NCBI GenBank assembly: GCA_041918675.1
Contig: JAYRVF010000014.1
Location: forward strand, 620,001-684,000
Source of the DNA: SCUB01 sp041918675
Lineage (GTDB): Bacteria > Pseudomonadota > Alphaproteobacteria > Rhizobiales > Xanthobacteraceae
Length of the DNA stretch: 64,000 nt
Direction of reading: 5' to 3'
Position numbers and translations under genes: made by a program. Under the pieces are notes generated by a model. That model was not told where the DNA came from, made no database searches, and saw only the letters and a list, made by a program, of their open reading frames with translations. Below are positions 8,488 to 21,791 of the stretch, piece after piece; the stretch's first letter is position 1, and every line of letters starts with the position of its first letter.

Positions 8488-8850
8488 TCAGGCCGCCAGC
8501 AGCTTGTTCACTTCGGTGACGAGCTCGCGCAGGTGGATGGGCTTGGCCAGCACCTTGGCGTTTTTTGGCGCGTTGGAATCCGAATTCAGGGCGACCGCGG
8601 CAAAGCCCGTGATGAACATGATCTTGATGTCGGGGTCGAGTTCGGCGGCGCGCCGGGCAAGCTCGATGCCGTCCATCTCGGGCATCACGATATCGGTCAG
8701 GAGAAGCTCGAACGGCTCCTCGCGCAGCCGCTGATAGGCGGACAGGCCATTGTCGAAGGAATTGACCTGGAAACCGGCATTTTCGAGCGCCTTGACGAGA
8801 AAGCGCCTCATGTCGTTGTCGTCTTCGGCAAGGAGGATCTTCTTTTGCAT
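8488..8850 (-). CDS. cpdR: CpdR-type single-domain response regulator
   Basis: 120-residue stand-alone receiver domain. CpdR controls ClpXP-dependent degradation of cell-cycle proteins in alphaproteobacteria, and its phosphorylation (via CckA-ChpT) switches it off. Visible receiver residues are the acidic pair EDD after KILLA, the phospho-accepting Asp in LLLTDIVMPEMDG, Thr in MFITGFA and Lys in VLAKPIHL. There is no output domain. The ATG at 8850 gives the usual CpdR length. The gene is divergent from an N-formylglutamate amidohydrolase, an arrangement common in Rhizobiales. The 338-base gap between them shows only a small GCCAAC hairpin near 8924-8941. Confidence 0.9.
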   Translation of the reverse strand: MQKKILLAEDDNDMRRFLVKALENAGFQVNSFDNGLSAYQRLREEPFELLLTDIVMPEMDGIELARRAAELDPDIKIMFITGFAAVALNSDSNAPKNAKVLAKPIHLRELVTEVNKLLAA

Positions 8851-9188
8851 GGCGGGCGTCGGACTTCTCGTCGTTGGAACCAACCGCCCCATTAGGCGGA
8901 TTTCGGGTAAATTTCGGGTGAAGGCCAACTTTTTTGTTGGCGGGGCGGGCGGCCGCGCCCGGCGAGCGGACGAGTAAATGCGTGATTCTTCGGCGGAACT
9001 ATGATGCAAAGAGCCCCGGATGGCTTGCCATTCCGCTGGGAACGTGGTGCGAAAATGCTTAAGTGGGAACCCGGTCCCGTGGCCGACCCCCTCCCCCGGA
9101 ACGCGCCGGGGTTACGGTCGGCTTGAACCGGACCGCCCGCGACCTGAAGAATCGCCTCGCTGGATCGTGCACAAGGGTGCGCTCGAGC

Positions 9189-10088
9189 ATGACGACCAAG
9201 GAACAACCCGAGGACGATTTCCCGGCGCCGCCGTTCGAGATCATCGAACCGGCCCGCTGGCGGGCGCCGATCGTCTTCAACTCGCCCCATAGCGGCTCGC
9301 ATTACCCGATCCATTTCCTGCGCTCGTCGCGGCTCGATCTCGCCACGCTGCGCAAATCCGAGGATTCCTTCGTCGACGAGTTCATCATCGGGCTCGCCGA
9401 GCGCGGTTTCGCCGTCATGCGCGCGCGCTTTCCGCGCAGCTATATCGACGTCAACCGCGAGCCCTATGAGCTCGATCCGCGGATGTATTCGAGCCGGCTG
9501 CCGAGCTACGCCAACACGCGCTCGATGCGCGTCGCCGGCGGCCTCGGCACGATTCCGCGCGTGGTCGGCGACGCCCAGGAAATCTACCGCGAGCGCATTT
9601 CCGCCGAGGACGCGCTGCGCCGGATCGAGGCGCTGTACAAGCCCTATCATCGAGAGCTTCGCCGCCTGATCAGCCGGGTGCAGCGCCAGTTCGGCGCGGT
9701 GATTCTCGTCGACTGCCATTCGATGCCGTCGACCGGCGCCTCGCGCGAGGAAGCACGGCGCGCCGACCTCGTCGTCGGCGACCGCTACGGGGCGAGCTGC
9801 GCCCCCGTGGTTTCGGCGGTGATCGAGGGCACCATGTCGCGCCTGGGCTATTCGGTCAGTCGCAACAAGCCCTATGCCGGCGGGTTCATCACCGAGCATT
9901 ACGGCCATCCGACCGAGGGGTTTCATTCGGTCCAGATCGAACTCAACCGCGCGACCTATCTCGACGAGAAGCGGCGTGAGCGCCTGCCGCGCTTTTCGCG
10001 CGTCACCGCCGACTTCGCGGTCCTCGCCGATGATCTCAGCGCGATCGCGATCGACCAGTTGCGGCACATGAGGACCGCGGCCGAGTGA
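9189..10088 (+). CDS. N-formylglutamate amidohydrolase family protein
   Basis: 299-residue FGase-family hydrolase that may release formate and glutamate from N-formylglutamate, a late step of histidine degradation. It has the family motifs NSPHSGSHYP near residue 30, DVNREPYELD, ILVDCHSMPS (metal-binding His/Asp region) and NKPYAGGFITEHYG with the following IELNR. No hut genes lie nearby, so the substrate is uncertain. The conserved pairing with cpdR does not explain its role. The ATG at 9189 begins the conserved region; the reading frame stays open upstream, but without family similarity. Confidence 0.85.
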   Translation: MTTKEQPEDDFPAPPFEIIEPARWRAPIVFNSPHSGSHYPIHFLRSSRLDLATLRKSEDSFVDEFIIGLAERGFAVMRARFPRSYIDVNREPYELDPRMYSSRLPSYANTRSMRVAGGLGTIPRVVGDAQEIYRERISAEDALRRIEALYKPYHRELRRLISRVQRQFGAVILVDCHSMPSTGASREEARRADLVVGDRYGASCAPVVSAVIEGTMSRLGYSVSRNKPYAGGFITEHYGHPTEGFHSVQIELNRATYLDEKRRERLPRFSRVTADFAVLADDLSAIAIDQLRHMRTAAE

Positions 10089-10159
10089 CACGAAGCCGCG
10101 CGCGCCGCGCGGCGCATGGCTCTCGCACTTCATCTAGTGGTGGCTGGGAAAGCGAGCCC

Positions 10160-10249
10160 CAATAAAAATGGGCCGCCTGCAAGGCAAGCGGCCCAAGTCT
10201 AGGGAGGAAACGCCCAAGGAGGGCAGCGGCAATCAGACGATTGCCGCAC
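10160..10249 (-). ncRNA. MmgR/suhB-family small RNA
   Basis: On the minus strand I see a 9-bp hairpin (10226-10247), a GCCC/GGGC mini-stem, the single-stranded TTTCCTCCCT block (10201-10210), and a terminal GGGCCGC/GCGGCCC hairpin (10170-10194) followed by ATTTTTATT. The TTTCCTCCCT block is the conserved unpaired motif of the alphaproteobacterial suhB/MmgR (alpha-r8) sRNA family. That family was named for lying near inositol-monophosphatase-type genes, and here it neighbours hisN of that superfamily. A promoter fits just upstream: TTGCGC (10284-10279), 17 bases, CATATT (10261-10256). The rest of 10250-10675 is AT-rich with no gene. Confidence 0.78.
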
Positions 10250-10675
10250 CGCAACAATATGAGTCCGCACCGCCGCGAGCGCAAGGTCTTTTGAGTGATT
10301 TGCCATGCAAATCACGCATGCCTGATCAATGAATGTAACATTGGATTAACCTCACCGTCGCAACACTTTTTTATTGTTATTTCAATAGTTTAATCAATAA
10401 AAAGGGCCGCCTGCGGCGCGACGAGTCGTTCGATATTTGCGCGCATAGCGCGAAATCAGGCCCCAACGTCGACCTCAGTACACGCCCGTTTGCACTTCAA
10501 AAAAATCGAATCTCGAAATTGCTCCGGCGACAAGGCCGGACGCGCGCGGAAGCAGGCCTGGTGGGTGACGAACCCACGTCATTGCCCCGGAAGGCCGATT
10601 CGCATAGGCGGGAACATGGCGCGCGGCGACCGACCGCGTTCGGCCGCGCGCGAATCTTAAGGAGTGAGGCCACCC

Positions 10676-11458
10676 GTGTCCGTCGTCGATTTCGGCGCTT
10701 TCATCGACCGGCTCGCCACGATTTCCGGCGAGGCGATCCTGCCGTTCTTCCGCACCGCGCTTGGCGTCGAAAACAAGGGGCCCGCGAACAATTTCGATCC
10801 CGTCACGGAGGCCGACCGCGCCGCCGAGGTGGCGATGCGGCGGGCGATTCATGACGCCTTTCCCGGCCACGGCATCGTCGGCGAGGAATTCGGCGTGGAA
10901 CATGCCGACGCCGAATTCGTCTGGGTGCTCGACCCGATCGACGGCACCAAGTCGTTCATCTCGGGCCTGCCGACCTGGGGCACGCTGATCGGCCTCATGC
11001 ATGACGGCGCGCCCGTCTTCGGCATGATGCATCAGCCCTATATCCGCGAGCGCTTCACCGGCGACGGCAAGGGCGCACAATATCGCGGGCCTTCCGGCCG
11101 GCGCGATCTCGCCACGCGCGCCTGCGCGTCGCTCGGCGAAGCAACGGTGTTCACGACGAGCCCGCTGCTGATGAACGAAAGCGACCGCGCGATCTTCACG
11201 ACCGTCGAAAAGAAGACGCGGCTGTCCCGCTACGGCGGGGACTGCTACGCCTATTGCATGCTCGCGGCCGGCCATGTCGACCTGGTGATCGAGACCGAGC
11301 TCAAGCCCTACGACATCTGCGCGCTCATCCCCATCATTAACGGCGCGGGCGGCATCGTCACCACCTGGGAGGGCGAGCCGGCGCAGGCGGGAGGACGAAT
11401 TGTCGCCGCCGGCGACCCGCGCGTGCACGAGGCGGCGCTGAAAGCCCTTGCGGAGTAA
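10676..11458 (+). CDS. hisN: Histidinol-phosphatase HisN (inositol-monophosphatase family)
   Basis: 260-residue Mg-dependent phosphatase. In Rhizobiales and actinobacteria this HisN type removes phosphate from histidinol-phosphate in histidine synthesis. Signature motifs are VGEEFG, WVLDPIDGTKSFI (metal-binding Asp residues), SGLPTWGTLIGL, and the late YDICALIPI. The SGLPTWGTLIGL and GGDCYAYCMLAAGHVDLV segments favour HisN over general SuhB. GTG 10676 is chosen because AAGGAG and GAGG precede it; GTG 10664 falls inside that ribosome site. No other his genes are adjacent. Confidence 0.85.
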   Translation: MSVVDFGAFIDRLATISGEAILPFFRTALGVENKGPANNFDPVTEADRAAEVAMRRAIHDAFPGHGIVGEEFGVEHADAEFVWVLDPIDGTKSFISGLPTWGTLIGLMHDGAPVFGMMHQPYIRERFTGDGKGAQYRGPSGRRDLATRACASLGEATVFTTSPLLMNESDRAIFTTVEKKTRLSRYGGDCYAYCMLAAGHVDLVIETELKPYDICALIPIINGAGGIVTTWEGEPAQAGGRIVAAGDPRVHEAALKALAE

Positions 11459-11512
11459 GGCGCGCCCAAGCGACGATGCCGGCGATGGCCTCCTCATCCT
11501 GGAGTTCGCGCA

Positions 11513-13105
11513 ATGGATAATCCCTCCGCGCCGCTTGCCGGAACGGGCGCGCGCATCACGTCGCTGCGCGCCGTCGATATCGCCCGCGGCATCGCCGAGG
11601 GCCAGTTCTCGGCCGTCGACGTGGTCGAGGCCTTCATCGCCCGCGTCGAGGAAGTCGATCCGAAAATCCACGCGGTCGTGCTTCGCTTCTTCGAAGCGGC
11701 GCGGACGGAGGCGCGCGAGGTCGACGCCAGGCGCGCGCGTGGCGAAACGCTCGGTCCGCTCGCCGGCGTTCCCGTCACCATCAAGGAATGCTTCGACATG
11801 GTCGGCACGCCCTCGACCTTCGGCGTGCCGTGGCGGAGCGCGCACCGCGCCGAGGCCGACGATCCTTACGTCGCGCGCTATCGCGCCGCCGGCGCCATTC
11901 CGCTCGCCAAGACCAACCTGCCGCAATTCATGTTCTTCACCGAATGCGACAATCCGCTTTACGGCCGCACGGAAAATCCATGGAACGGCGAACGCTCCTG
12001 CGGCGGCAGCAGCGGCGGCGAGGGCGCGATCATCGGCGCGGCCGCCTCGCCGCTCGGCCTCGGCAACGACATCGGCGGCAGCCTGCGCATTCCGGCGGCC
12101 TTCTGCGGCATCGCCGCGATCCGGCCGACGGCCGGGCGCCTGCCCGACCATTGCGGGCACGGCCTCCCGGTCGGCCAAACCGGGATCGTCAGCCAGGTCG
12201 GGCCGATGGCGCGTTCGGTCGATGACCTGATCCTGGCGCTGCGCGTGCTCGATTCCGGCCGCGACGACGAGGTCGATCCAGGACCGCGCCTGGGCGATCC
12301 CGGCCAGGTCGAGATGAAGGGCCTGCGCGTCGCGATGTTCACCGACGACGGCGACTTTCCCGTCTCGCCGGCGTTGCGGCGCGCGGTTGAAACGAGCGCG
12401 CGCTGGCTCGCCGAAGCCGGCGCGACGATCGTGCCGTGGCGGCCGCCGTCGATCGCGCGGGCGAACGAATTGTTCTTCGGCTGCCTTTCCGGCGACCGCG
12501 CCCGCACGCTGAGAAAGCTCGCGCGCGGCGACAAGCTCGACTACCGCATGCGCGCGACATTGCTGCTGGCGAGCATGCCGTCCTGGTTGCGCGCGGGCCT
12601 GGCGCATATCCTCCACAAATTCGGCCAACGCCGGGCCGCCGCCTTCTTCCGCCATTTCGCGCCGGGCACCACCGAGCATTACTGGAATGTCGTTGAAGGC
12701 ATCGCCGCCTACCGCGATGAGTTCCGCGCCGCGCTCGATGCCGCAAGCGGCGGGCCGGCCGATGTCATCCTTCTGCCTCCCTACGCCGTTCCCGCGCAGC
12801 GCCACGGCGCGAGCCTGATGATGCCGATGCCCGGCGCCTACACGATGCTCGCGAACCTCACCGGTTATCCCGCCGGCGTCGTCCCGGTCACGCGCGTGCG
12901 CAAGGATGAGGAAAGCGACCGGCCGATGTCATGGGACCAGGTCGACAACACGGCGCGCCAGACCGAGATCGGCAGCGCCGGCCTTCCCGTCGGCGTGCAG
13001 GTGATGGCGCGGCCCTGGCGCGATCACGTCGCGCTCGCCGTCATGGGCCACATCGAACGGCGCGCGCGCGGCGAGGCGGACTTCCCCCACGCGCCGCCGA
13101 TCTGA
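11513..13105 (+). CDS. Amidase-signature family hydrolase
   Basis: 530-residue cytoplasmic amidase. The Ser-cisSer-Lys triad is visible: Lys in VTIKECFDM near residue 88, the Gly/Ser-rich CGGSSGGEGA near 164, and the nucleophile in GGSLRIPAAFCG. The overall architecture resembles the fatty-acid-amide-hydrolase/GatA-like group, but the specific substrate is unknown. A GatA role is unlikely because gatB and gatC are absent. It starts 54 bases after hisN on the same strand and may be co-transcribed with it. Confidence 0.85.
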   Translation: MDNPSAPLAGTGARITSLRAVDIARGIAEGQFSAVDVVEAFIARVEEVDPKIHAVVLRFFEAARTEAREVDARRARGETLGPLAGVPVTIKECFDMVGTPSTFGVPWRSAHRAEADDPYVARYRAAGAIPLAKTNLPQFMFFTECDNPLYGRTENPWNGERSCGGSSGGEGAIIGAAASPLGLGNDIGGSLRIPAAFCGIAAIRPTAGRLPDHCGHGLPVGQTGIVSQVGPMARSVDDLILALRVLDSGRDDEVDPGPRLGDPGQVEMKGLRVAMFTDDGDFPVSPALRRAVETSARWLAEAGATIVPWRPPSIARANELFFGCLSGDRARTLRKLARGDKLDYRMRATLLLASMPSWLRAGLAHILHKFGQRRAAAFFRHFAPGTTEHYWNVVEGIAAYRDEFRAALDAASGGPADVILLPPYAVPAQRHGASLMMPMPGAYTMLANLTGYPAGVVPVTRVRKDEESDRPMSWDQVDNTARQTEIGSAGLPVGVQVMARPWRDHVALAVMGHIERRARGEADFPHAPPI

Positions 13106-13117
13106 TCGGGCGCGGAG

Positions 13118-14065
13118 CTATCCGAACAGCGGCGTTCCCGGCACGAAGGCGTCGAACGCGGCCCAGAACTGCGCGCGATAGCGATCCTGTTCCTGCAGCA
13201 ATTCGTGCTTGGCGCCGTTGATGACGAGATGCGTGCCCGCGCGCAGGAAATGGGCGAATTCCTCGATCGCAGAATTGGACACGATGGTGTCGTTGCCGGC
13301 GGCGAGAATCAGGATCGGCTGGCGGATCTGGGACGGATAGGTGTGCGAGGCGAACGGCCGCATCGCGCGAAAGGCCGCGTCGATCCAGGCGATCGTCGGC
13401 GCGCCGATGCCCAGCGTCGGCTCGACGTCGAGAATGGCGGCGTTGCGCGCGAAGCGCACGGGATCGGTCGTCAGTTCGTTGCTCACATAGGCTTCGCTGC
13501 CGTGAAGCGTGTCCGATCCGCCCGGAACATAGCGCCCGCCCAGGCCGGCGTAGCGCGCCACGCGGATCATGGCGCGCACCGGAAACGAGGCGCGCGCGCC
13601 CGGCAGGCCGATCATCGGCGAGCACAACACGATGCGATCGAACCACCGCCGCCGCTGATAGGCCATGCGGATCATCACCGCCGCGCCCATGGAATGGGCG
13701 AGCGCGAAATAAGGCGGCGGACAGTCCGGCATGACGACATCGCGGACGAGCGTCTCGACGTCGACCTCGTATTCGGAGAAGTCGCGCACATAGCCCTTGA
13801 ACGGATTGCGCAGCCGGCGCGAGGAATGGCCCTGCCCGCGCCAGTCGAGCACGACCGCGGCGAACCCGCGCTTGCGCAGATCGGTCACCGTCTCGAAATA
13901 TTCCTCGATGAATTCGCCGCGCCCGGTGAAAACGCAGACCGTTCCCTTGCGATTGGCCGGCGGCGCCCAGCGCGCGAAACGCAGTTCCGCGCCGTCCGGC
14001 GTCTTCAGGAGGCCGGTGGTCGCGCCCTCGGGCGCGGGATTTGCCGGAATGGAAACGAGGTTCAT
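13118..14065 (-). CDS. Alpha/beta hydrolase, lysophospholipase (PldB)-like
   Basis: 315-residue hydrolase predicted to act on lysophospholipids or monoacylglycerol-like esters. Features are VCVFTGRGEFIEEY (oxyanion region near residue 45), LDWRGQGHSSR, the nucleophile elbow LAHSMGAAV around residue 122, an acid residue in LILAAGNDTIVSN, and the catalytic His in NGAKHELLQE. These match Hydrolase_4 enzymes. There is no signal peptide. The gene is convergent with the amidase, with only 12 bases between stops. ATG 14065 begins the conserved region; upstream in-frame sequence to 14188 looks non-coding. Confidence 0.82.
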   Translation of the reverse strand: MNLVSIPANPAPEGATTGLLKTPDGAELRFARWAPPANRKGTVCVFTGRGEFIEEYFETVTDLRKRGFAAVVLDWRGQGHSSRRLRNPFKGYVRDFSEYEVDVETLVRDVVMPDCPPPYFALAHSMGAAVMIRMAYQRRRWFDRIVLCSPMIGLPGARASFPVRAMIRVARYAGLGGRYVPGGSDTLHGSEAYVSNELTTDPVRFARNAAILDVEPTLGIGAPTIAWIDAAFRAMRPFASHTYPSQIRQPILILAAGNDTIVSNSAIEEFAHFLRAGTHLVINGAKHELLQEQDRYRAQFWAAFDAFVPGTPLFG

Positions 14066-14194
14066 GGGCGCAAGGACGACTCGGGGTTCAGGTTTGTCGG
14101 CGCGGCGGATTCGAGGCGGCCGACCGCGGCTGCCGCCGTTATCTGGGGCCTCCGGAGCCGCTCTTGAAGTCGAAGCGGGCCCTCCCATATCATC

Positions 14195-14284
14195 TTCGTG
14201 CAGGCCTCTCTAGGCTGCTCACAGAACGAAGGTTCGGCCTTGGTGGCGGACCGTCTGTATATCGCTCATCATGGAGGATATGCG
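14195..14284 (+). promoter_or_regulatory. ROSE-type RNA thermometer before hsp20
   Basis: The leader has small hairpins (14200-14218 and 14224-14235) and a final stem in which ATATC/CTC (14259-14263, 14265-14267) pairs with GAG/GATAT (14274-14281), leaving G14264 bulged. That stem sequesters the ribosome site GGAGGA (14273-14278), 6 bases before the ATG. A bulged G opposite the Shine-Dalgarno is the hallmark of ROSE elements of rhizobial small heat-shock genes, which melt on warming. Confidence 0.75.
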
Positions 14285-14755
14285 ATGCGTGGCTTTGATC
14301 TTTCTCCCTTCTATCGTTCGACCGTCGGTTTCGACCGCCTCTTCTCGATGCTCGACCAGGCTGGCGGCGCGGACGTTTCCTCGGGCTATCCCCCCTACAA
14401 TATCGAGCGGACCGGCGATAACGCCTACCGCATTTCCGTCGCGGTGGCGGGTTTCGCGGCGCCCGAGCTCTCGATCGTCGTGAAGGAAAACACGCTGACG
14501 ATCAGGGGCGAGAAGGCCCCGGCCGAAATGGCCCAGGACGAGACGGCTCAGATCCTTTATCGCGGCATCGCCGCGCGGACGTTCGAGCGCGTCTTCCAGC
14601 TCGCCGACTACGTCCAGGTCAAGAATGCGAGCCTCGAGAACGGCCTCCTGCACGTCGACCTCGCCCGCGAGATTCCCGAGGCCATGAAGCCCCGGACGAT
14701 CCCGATCAAGGGCAACGGCGCGGTGATCGAGCGGACGGTCGAGAAGGCCGCCTGA
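14285..14755 (+). CDS. Small heat-shock protein, Hsp20/IbpA family
   Basis: 156-residue holdase chaperone that keeps unfolding proteins soluble. N-terminal RGFDLSPFYRSTVGFDRLF is the class A rhizobial sHsp start. The alpha-crystallin domain spans about residues 35-130, with YPPYNIERTGDNAYRIS, NTLTIRGEK and the AFERVF-like RTFERVFQLADYV. A GLLHVDLAREIPE strand follows, and the C-terminal anchoring motif appears as RTIPI. Expression is probably heat-induced through the preceding RNA thermometer. It is monocistronic, with a terminator after it. Confidence 0.93.
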   Translation: MRGFDLSPFYRSTVGFDRLFSMLDQAGGADVSSGYPPYNIERTGDNAYRISVAVAGFAAPELSIVVKENTLTIRGEKAPAEMAQDETAQILYRGIAARTFERVFQLADYVQVKNASLENGLLHVDLAREIPEAMKPRTIPIKGNGAVIERTVEKAA

Positions 14756-14793
14756 CCCACGCCCGGCAGGCATCCCTTTTTAGAGAAATGACG

Positions 14794-14822
14794 GAAGCGC
14801 TCCGGCCGGGCCGGGGCGCTTC
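14794..14822 (+). terminator. Terminator of hsp20
   Basis: A 12-bp stem (14794-14805 with 14811-14822, one mismatch or wobble) is followed by TCGTTT. It lies 39 bases after the hsp20 stop. Confidence 0.65.
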
Positions 14823-15107
14823 TCGTTTGGGCGGCCGCCTTGCGGGCATTCCGGCCGGCGACCCGCCCGCCAAGAAAAGCACGCCGATGCGCGCGCACCG
14901 GCACTCCCGGCCATCCTCCCGCGTCTTCGCTCCCCCGCCGGCCGCTTTTCTGATCCCCGTTCCGCCGGTTTTCCCCGCCCGCCCGCCACCGGCTGGCGCA
15001 TGCGTGCAACACCGCGCGGCGAGGCGTCGCGGACCGATTGTCGCGATCGTGGCGGACAGGACTCACCCGCCCTTGTGTGCTAGAAAAAAATTTGGCAATG
15101 TGGGAAG

Positions 15108-15130
15108 TTAGGACAGCATTGCTGTCCTAA
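15108..15130. promoter_or_regulatory. 23-bp palindromic operator upstream of gltB
   Basis: A perfect 11-bp inverted repeat, TTAGGACAGCA/TGCTGTCCTAA with one central T, lies 325 bases before gltB. Just upstream is CTTGTG...AAATTT, which could be the promoter. I do not recognise the regulator. The rest of 14823-15107 is GC-rich with no gene I can support. Confidence 0.6.
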
Positions 15131-15454
15131 TCGTCGCGGAACGCCGCGACGATGGGGATGGCGGTCGGTTGACGTAAGTCAACGCAGCCGCATGAGTAAC
15201 GGGATGCCTTTGTGCCGCGGCGCGAGCCGCGCGTAGGCGGACCGGGACTCACGCGTGAGCTGGCCCCGCTCGGGCGGTATCGCCGCGGCGGGTCGGAATT
15301 CGGGCGGTCGGGCGATCCGCCGGGAAACGGATCGCCACGGCGGCACCTCCCAGATCGACGCACCCGACGCGGGGCGGCAGGGCTGCCCCGCAAGGTTGGC
15401 GGTGCGCCGCGCGCGCGGCGGGACGGGAGTGGACGAGGAATGCGAGGGGCGAAG
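15131..15454 (+). promoter_or_regulatory. Structured leader region of gltB
   Basis: Directly after the palindrome comes a 9-bp hairpin with a tetraloop (15131-15152). Then follows GTTGAC-N4-GTCAAC (15168-15183), which also matches the TTGA-N6-TCAA core of FNR/FixK sites. GC-rich arms continue to the start codon. No ORF here looks real. This could be an untranslated leader with regulatory folding, or a compact operator region. The assignment is inference. Confidence 0.4.
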
Positions 15455-20152
<4,698 letters not shown>

Positions 20153-20170
20153 AATTCTGGAAATAAGACG

Positions 20171-21589
20171 ATGGGAAAGATCACCGGCTTCCTCGAAATC
20201 GATCGCTCCGACCGCAAATACGCGCCGGTCTCCGAGCGCATCAGGCATTATCGCGAATTCGTCGTGCCGCTGTCGGAGAAGGACGTCCGCGATCAGGCCG
20301 CGCGCTGCATGAATTGCGGCATTCCGTTCTGTCACACCGGCTGTCCCGTCAACAACCAGATCCCGGACTGGAACGACCTCGTCTATGCCGGCGATTGGGA
20401 AACCGCCGCGCGCAATCTGCACTCGACCAACAACTTCCCCGAATTCACCGGCCGCGTCTGTCCGGCGCCGTGCGAGGCCGCCTGCACGCTCAACATCAAC
20501 GACGCGCCGGTGACGATCAAGACCGTCGAATGCACGATCGTGGACCGCGCCTGGGAAAACGGCTGGCTCGCGCCGCGGCCGCCCGCGACCAGGACGGGAA
20601 AGAAGATCGCCGTCATCGGCTCGGGCCCGGCGGGCCTTGCCTGCGCCCAGCAACTCGCCCGCGCCGGCCACGAGGTTCATGTCCACGAAAAGCACGCCAA
20701 GGCCGGCGGCCTTCTGCGTTACGGCATTCCCGACTTCAAGATGGAGAAGCATCTCATCGACCGCCGCGTCGCGCAGATGCAGGCCGAGGGGGTGACGTTC
20801 CATTACGGCGCCAATGTCGGCGTCAATGTCGATCCGGCCACGCTGGTGGCCGCGCATGACGCGGTGGTGCTGGCCGGCGGCGCCGAGGCGCCGCGCGATC
20901 TGCCGATCCCCGGCCGTGACCTCGCCGGCGTTCATTTCGCGATGGACTTTCTGCCGCAGCAGAACCGCCGCGTCGGCAACGAGCCGCTCGGCGGGGCGGC
21001 CGAGATTCTCGCCACCGGCAAGGACGTCGTCGTCATCGGCGGCGGCGACACGGGCTCGGACTGCATCGGCACTTCGGTGCGCCATGGCGCGAAGTCGATC
21101 GTGCAGCTCGAGATCATGCCGCGCCCGCCCGAGCACGAGAACAAGATGACGACCTGGCCGAACTGGCCGCTCAAGCTGCGCACCTCGTCGAGCCATCAGG
21201 AAGGCGCGCGCCGCGAATTCGCGGTGGTGACGCAGCGCTTCGAGGGCGAGGGCGGCAAGGTGACGAAGCTGCATTGCGCGCGCGTCGACGACAAGATGCG
21301 GCCGATCGCGGGAACCGAATTCGAACTGCCGGCCGACCTGGTGCTGCTGGCGATGGGTTTCGTGCACCCCGTTCACGAGGGGCTGCTCAAGAAACTCGGC
21401 GTCGACCTCGATCCGCGCGGCAACGTCCAGGCCGATGTCGAGAACTACCGCACCTCGATCGACAAGGTGTTCGCGGCCGGCGACATGCGCCGCGGCCAGT
21501 CGCTGGTGGTCTGGGCCATTCGCGAGGGACGCCAGGCGGCCCGCGCGGTCGACGAGTTCCTGATGGGATCGTCGGCCCTGCCGCGATAG
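20171..21589 (+). CDS. gltD: Glutamate synthase small (beta) subunit GltD
   Basis: 472-residue flavoprotein that oxidises NADPH and passes electrons to GltB. The N-terminal Fe-S region has CMNCGIPFCHTGCPVNN and CPAPCEAACTLN. FAD-binding GSGPAGLACAQQLARAG lies near residue 155, and NADPH-binding VIGGGDTGSDCIG near 290. The C-terminal VFAAGDMRRGQSLVVWAI closes the FAD site. Full length. Its TAG stop codon is the first three bases of a dispersed palindromic repeat (21587 onwards). Confidence 0.97.
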   Translation: MGKITGFLEIDRSDRKYAPVSERIRHYREFVVPLSEKDVRDQAARCMNCGIPFCHTGCPVNNQIPDWNDLVYAGDWETAARNLHSTNNFPEFTGRVCPAPCEAACTLNINDAPVTIKTVECTIVDRAWENGWLAPRPPATRTGKKIAVIGSGPAGLACAQQLARAGHEVHVHEKHAKAGGLLRYGIPDFKMEKHLIDRRVAQMQAEGVTFHYGANVGVNVDPATLVAAHDAVVLAGGAEAPRDLPIPGRDLAGVHFAMDFLPQQNRRVGNEPLGGAAEILATGKDVVVIGGGDTGSDCIGTSVRHGAKSIVQLEIMPRPPEHENKMTTWPNWPLKLRTSSSHQEGARREFAVVTQRFEGEGGKVTKLHCARVDDKMRPIAGTEFELPADLVLLAMGFVHPVHEGLLKKLGVDLDPRGNVQADVENYRTSIDKVFAAGDMRRGQSLVVWAIREGRQAARAVDEFLMGSSALPR

Positions 21590-21712
21590 AGCAAACCCCG
21601 CAAAAGTGGAAACCACTTTCGCGATCAGGATTTGCTCAAGGCTGTAGATCCGGAGCATTTCATTTCGGCCGAGCGATTCCATCTCGCCGGGAAATACTCG
21701 CGCAAATCATCC
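21587..21712 (+). repeat. Dispersed palindromic repeat, copy A
   Basis: About 125 bases beginning TAGAGCAAACCCCGC. The first arm pairs with ATCAGGATTTGCTC to form a long hairpin. A second hairpin-forming half starts near CCGGAGCATTTC. It aligns base for base with copies at 55557, 60587 (minus) and 60788 (minus). The leading TAG is the gltD stop. Confidence 0.85.
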
Positions 21713-21791
21713 GGTTGTCTTGCCTGCCGCTTGAGCGCGCGCGACGGCGCGGGCGGCATCACGCACGAGCGACGCCGTCGACAAGCCTGTC

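Noticed and set aside
10475..12805. Minus-strand ORF of about 775 codons over hisN and the amidase
   Set aside because: Spans two clear plus-strand genes and their gap, with shadow-type composition.
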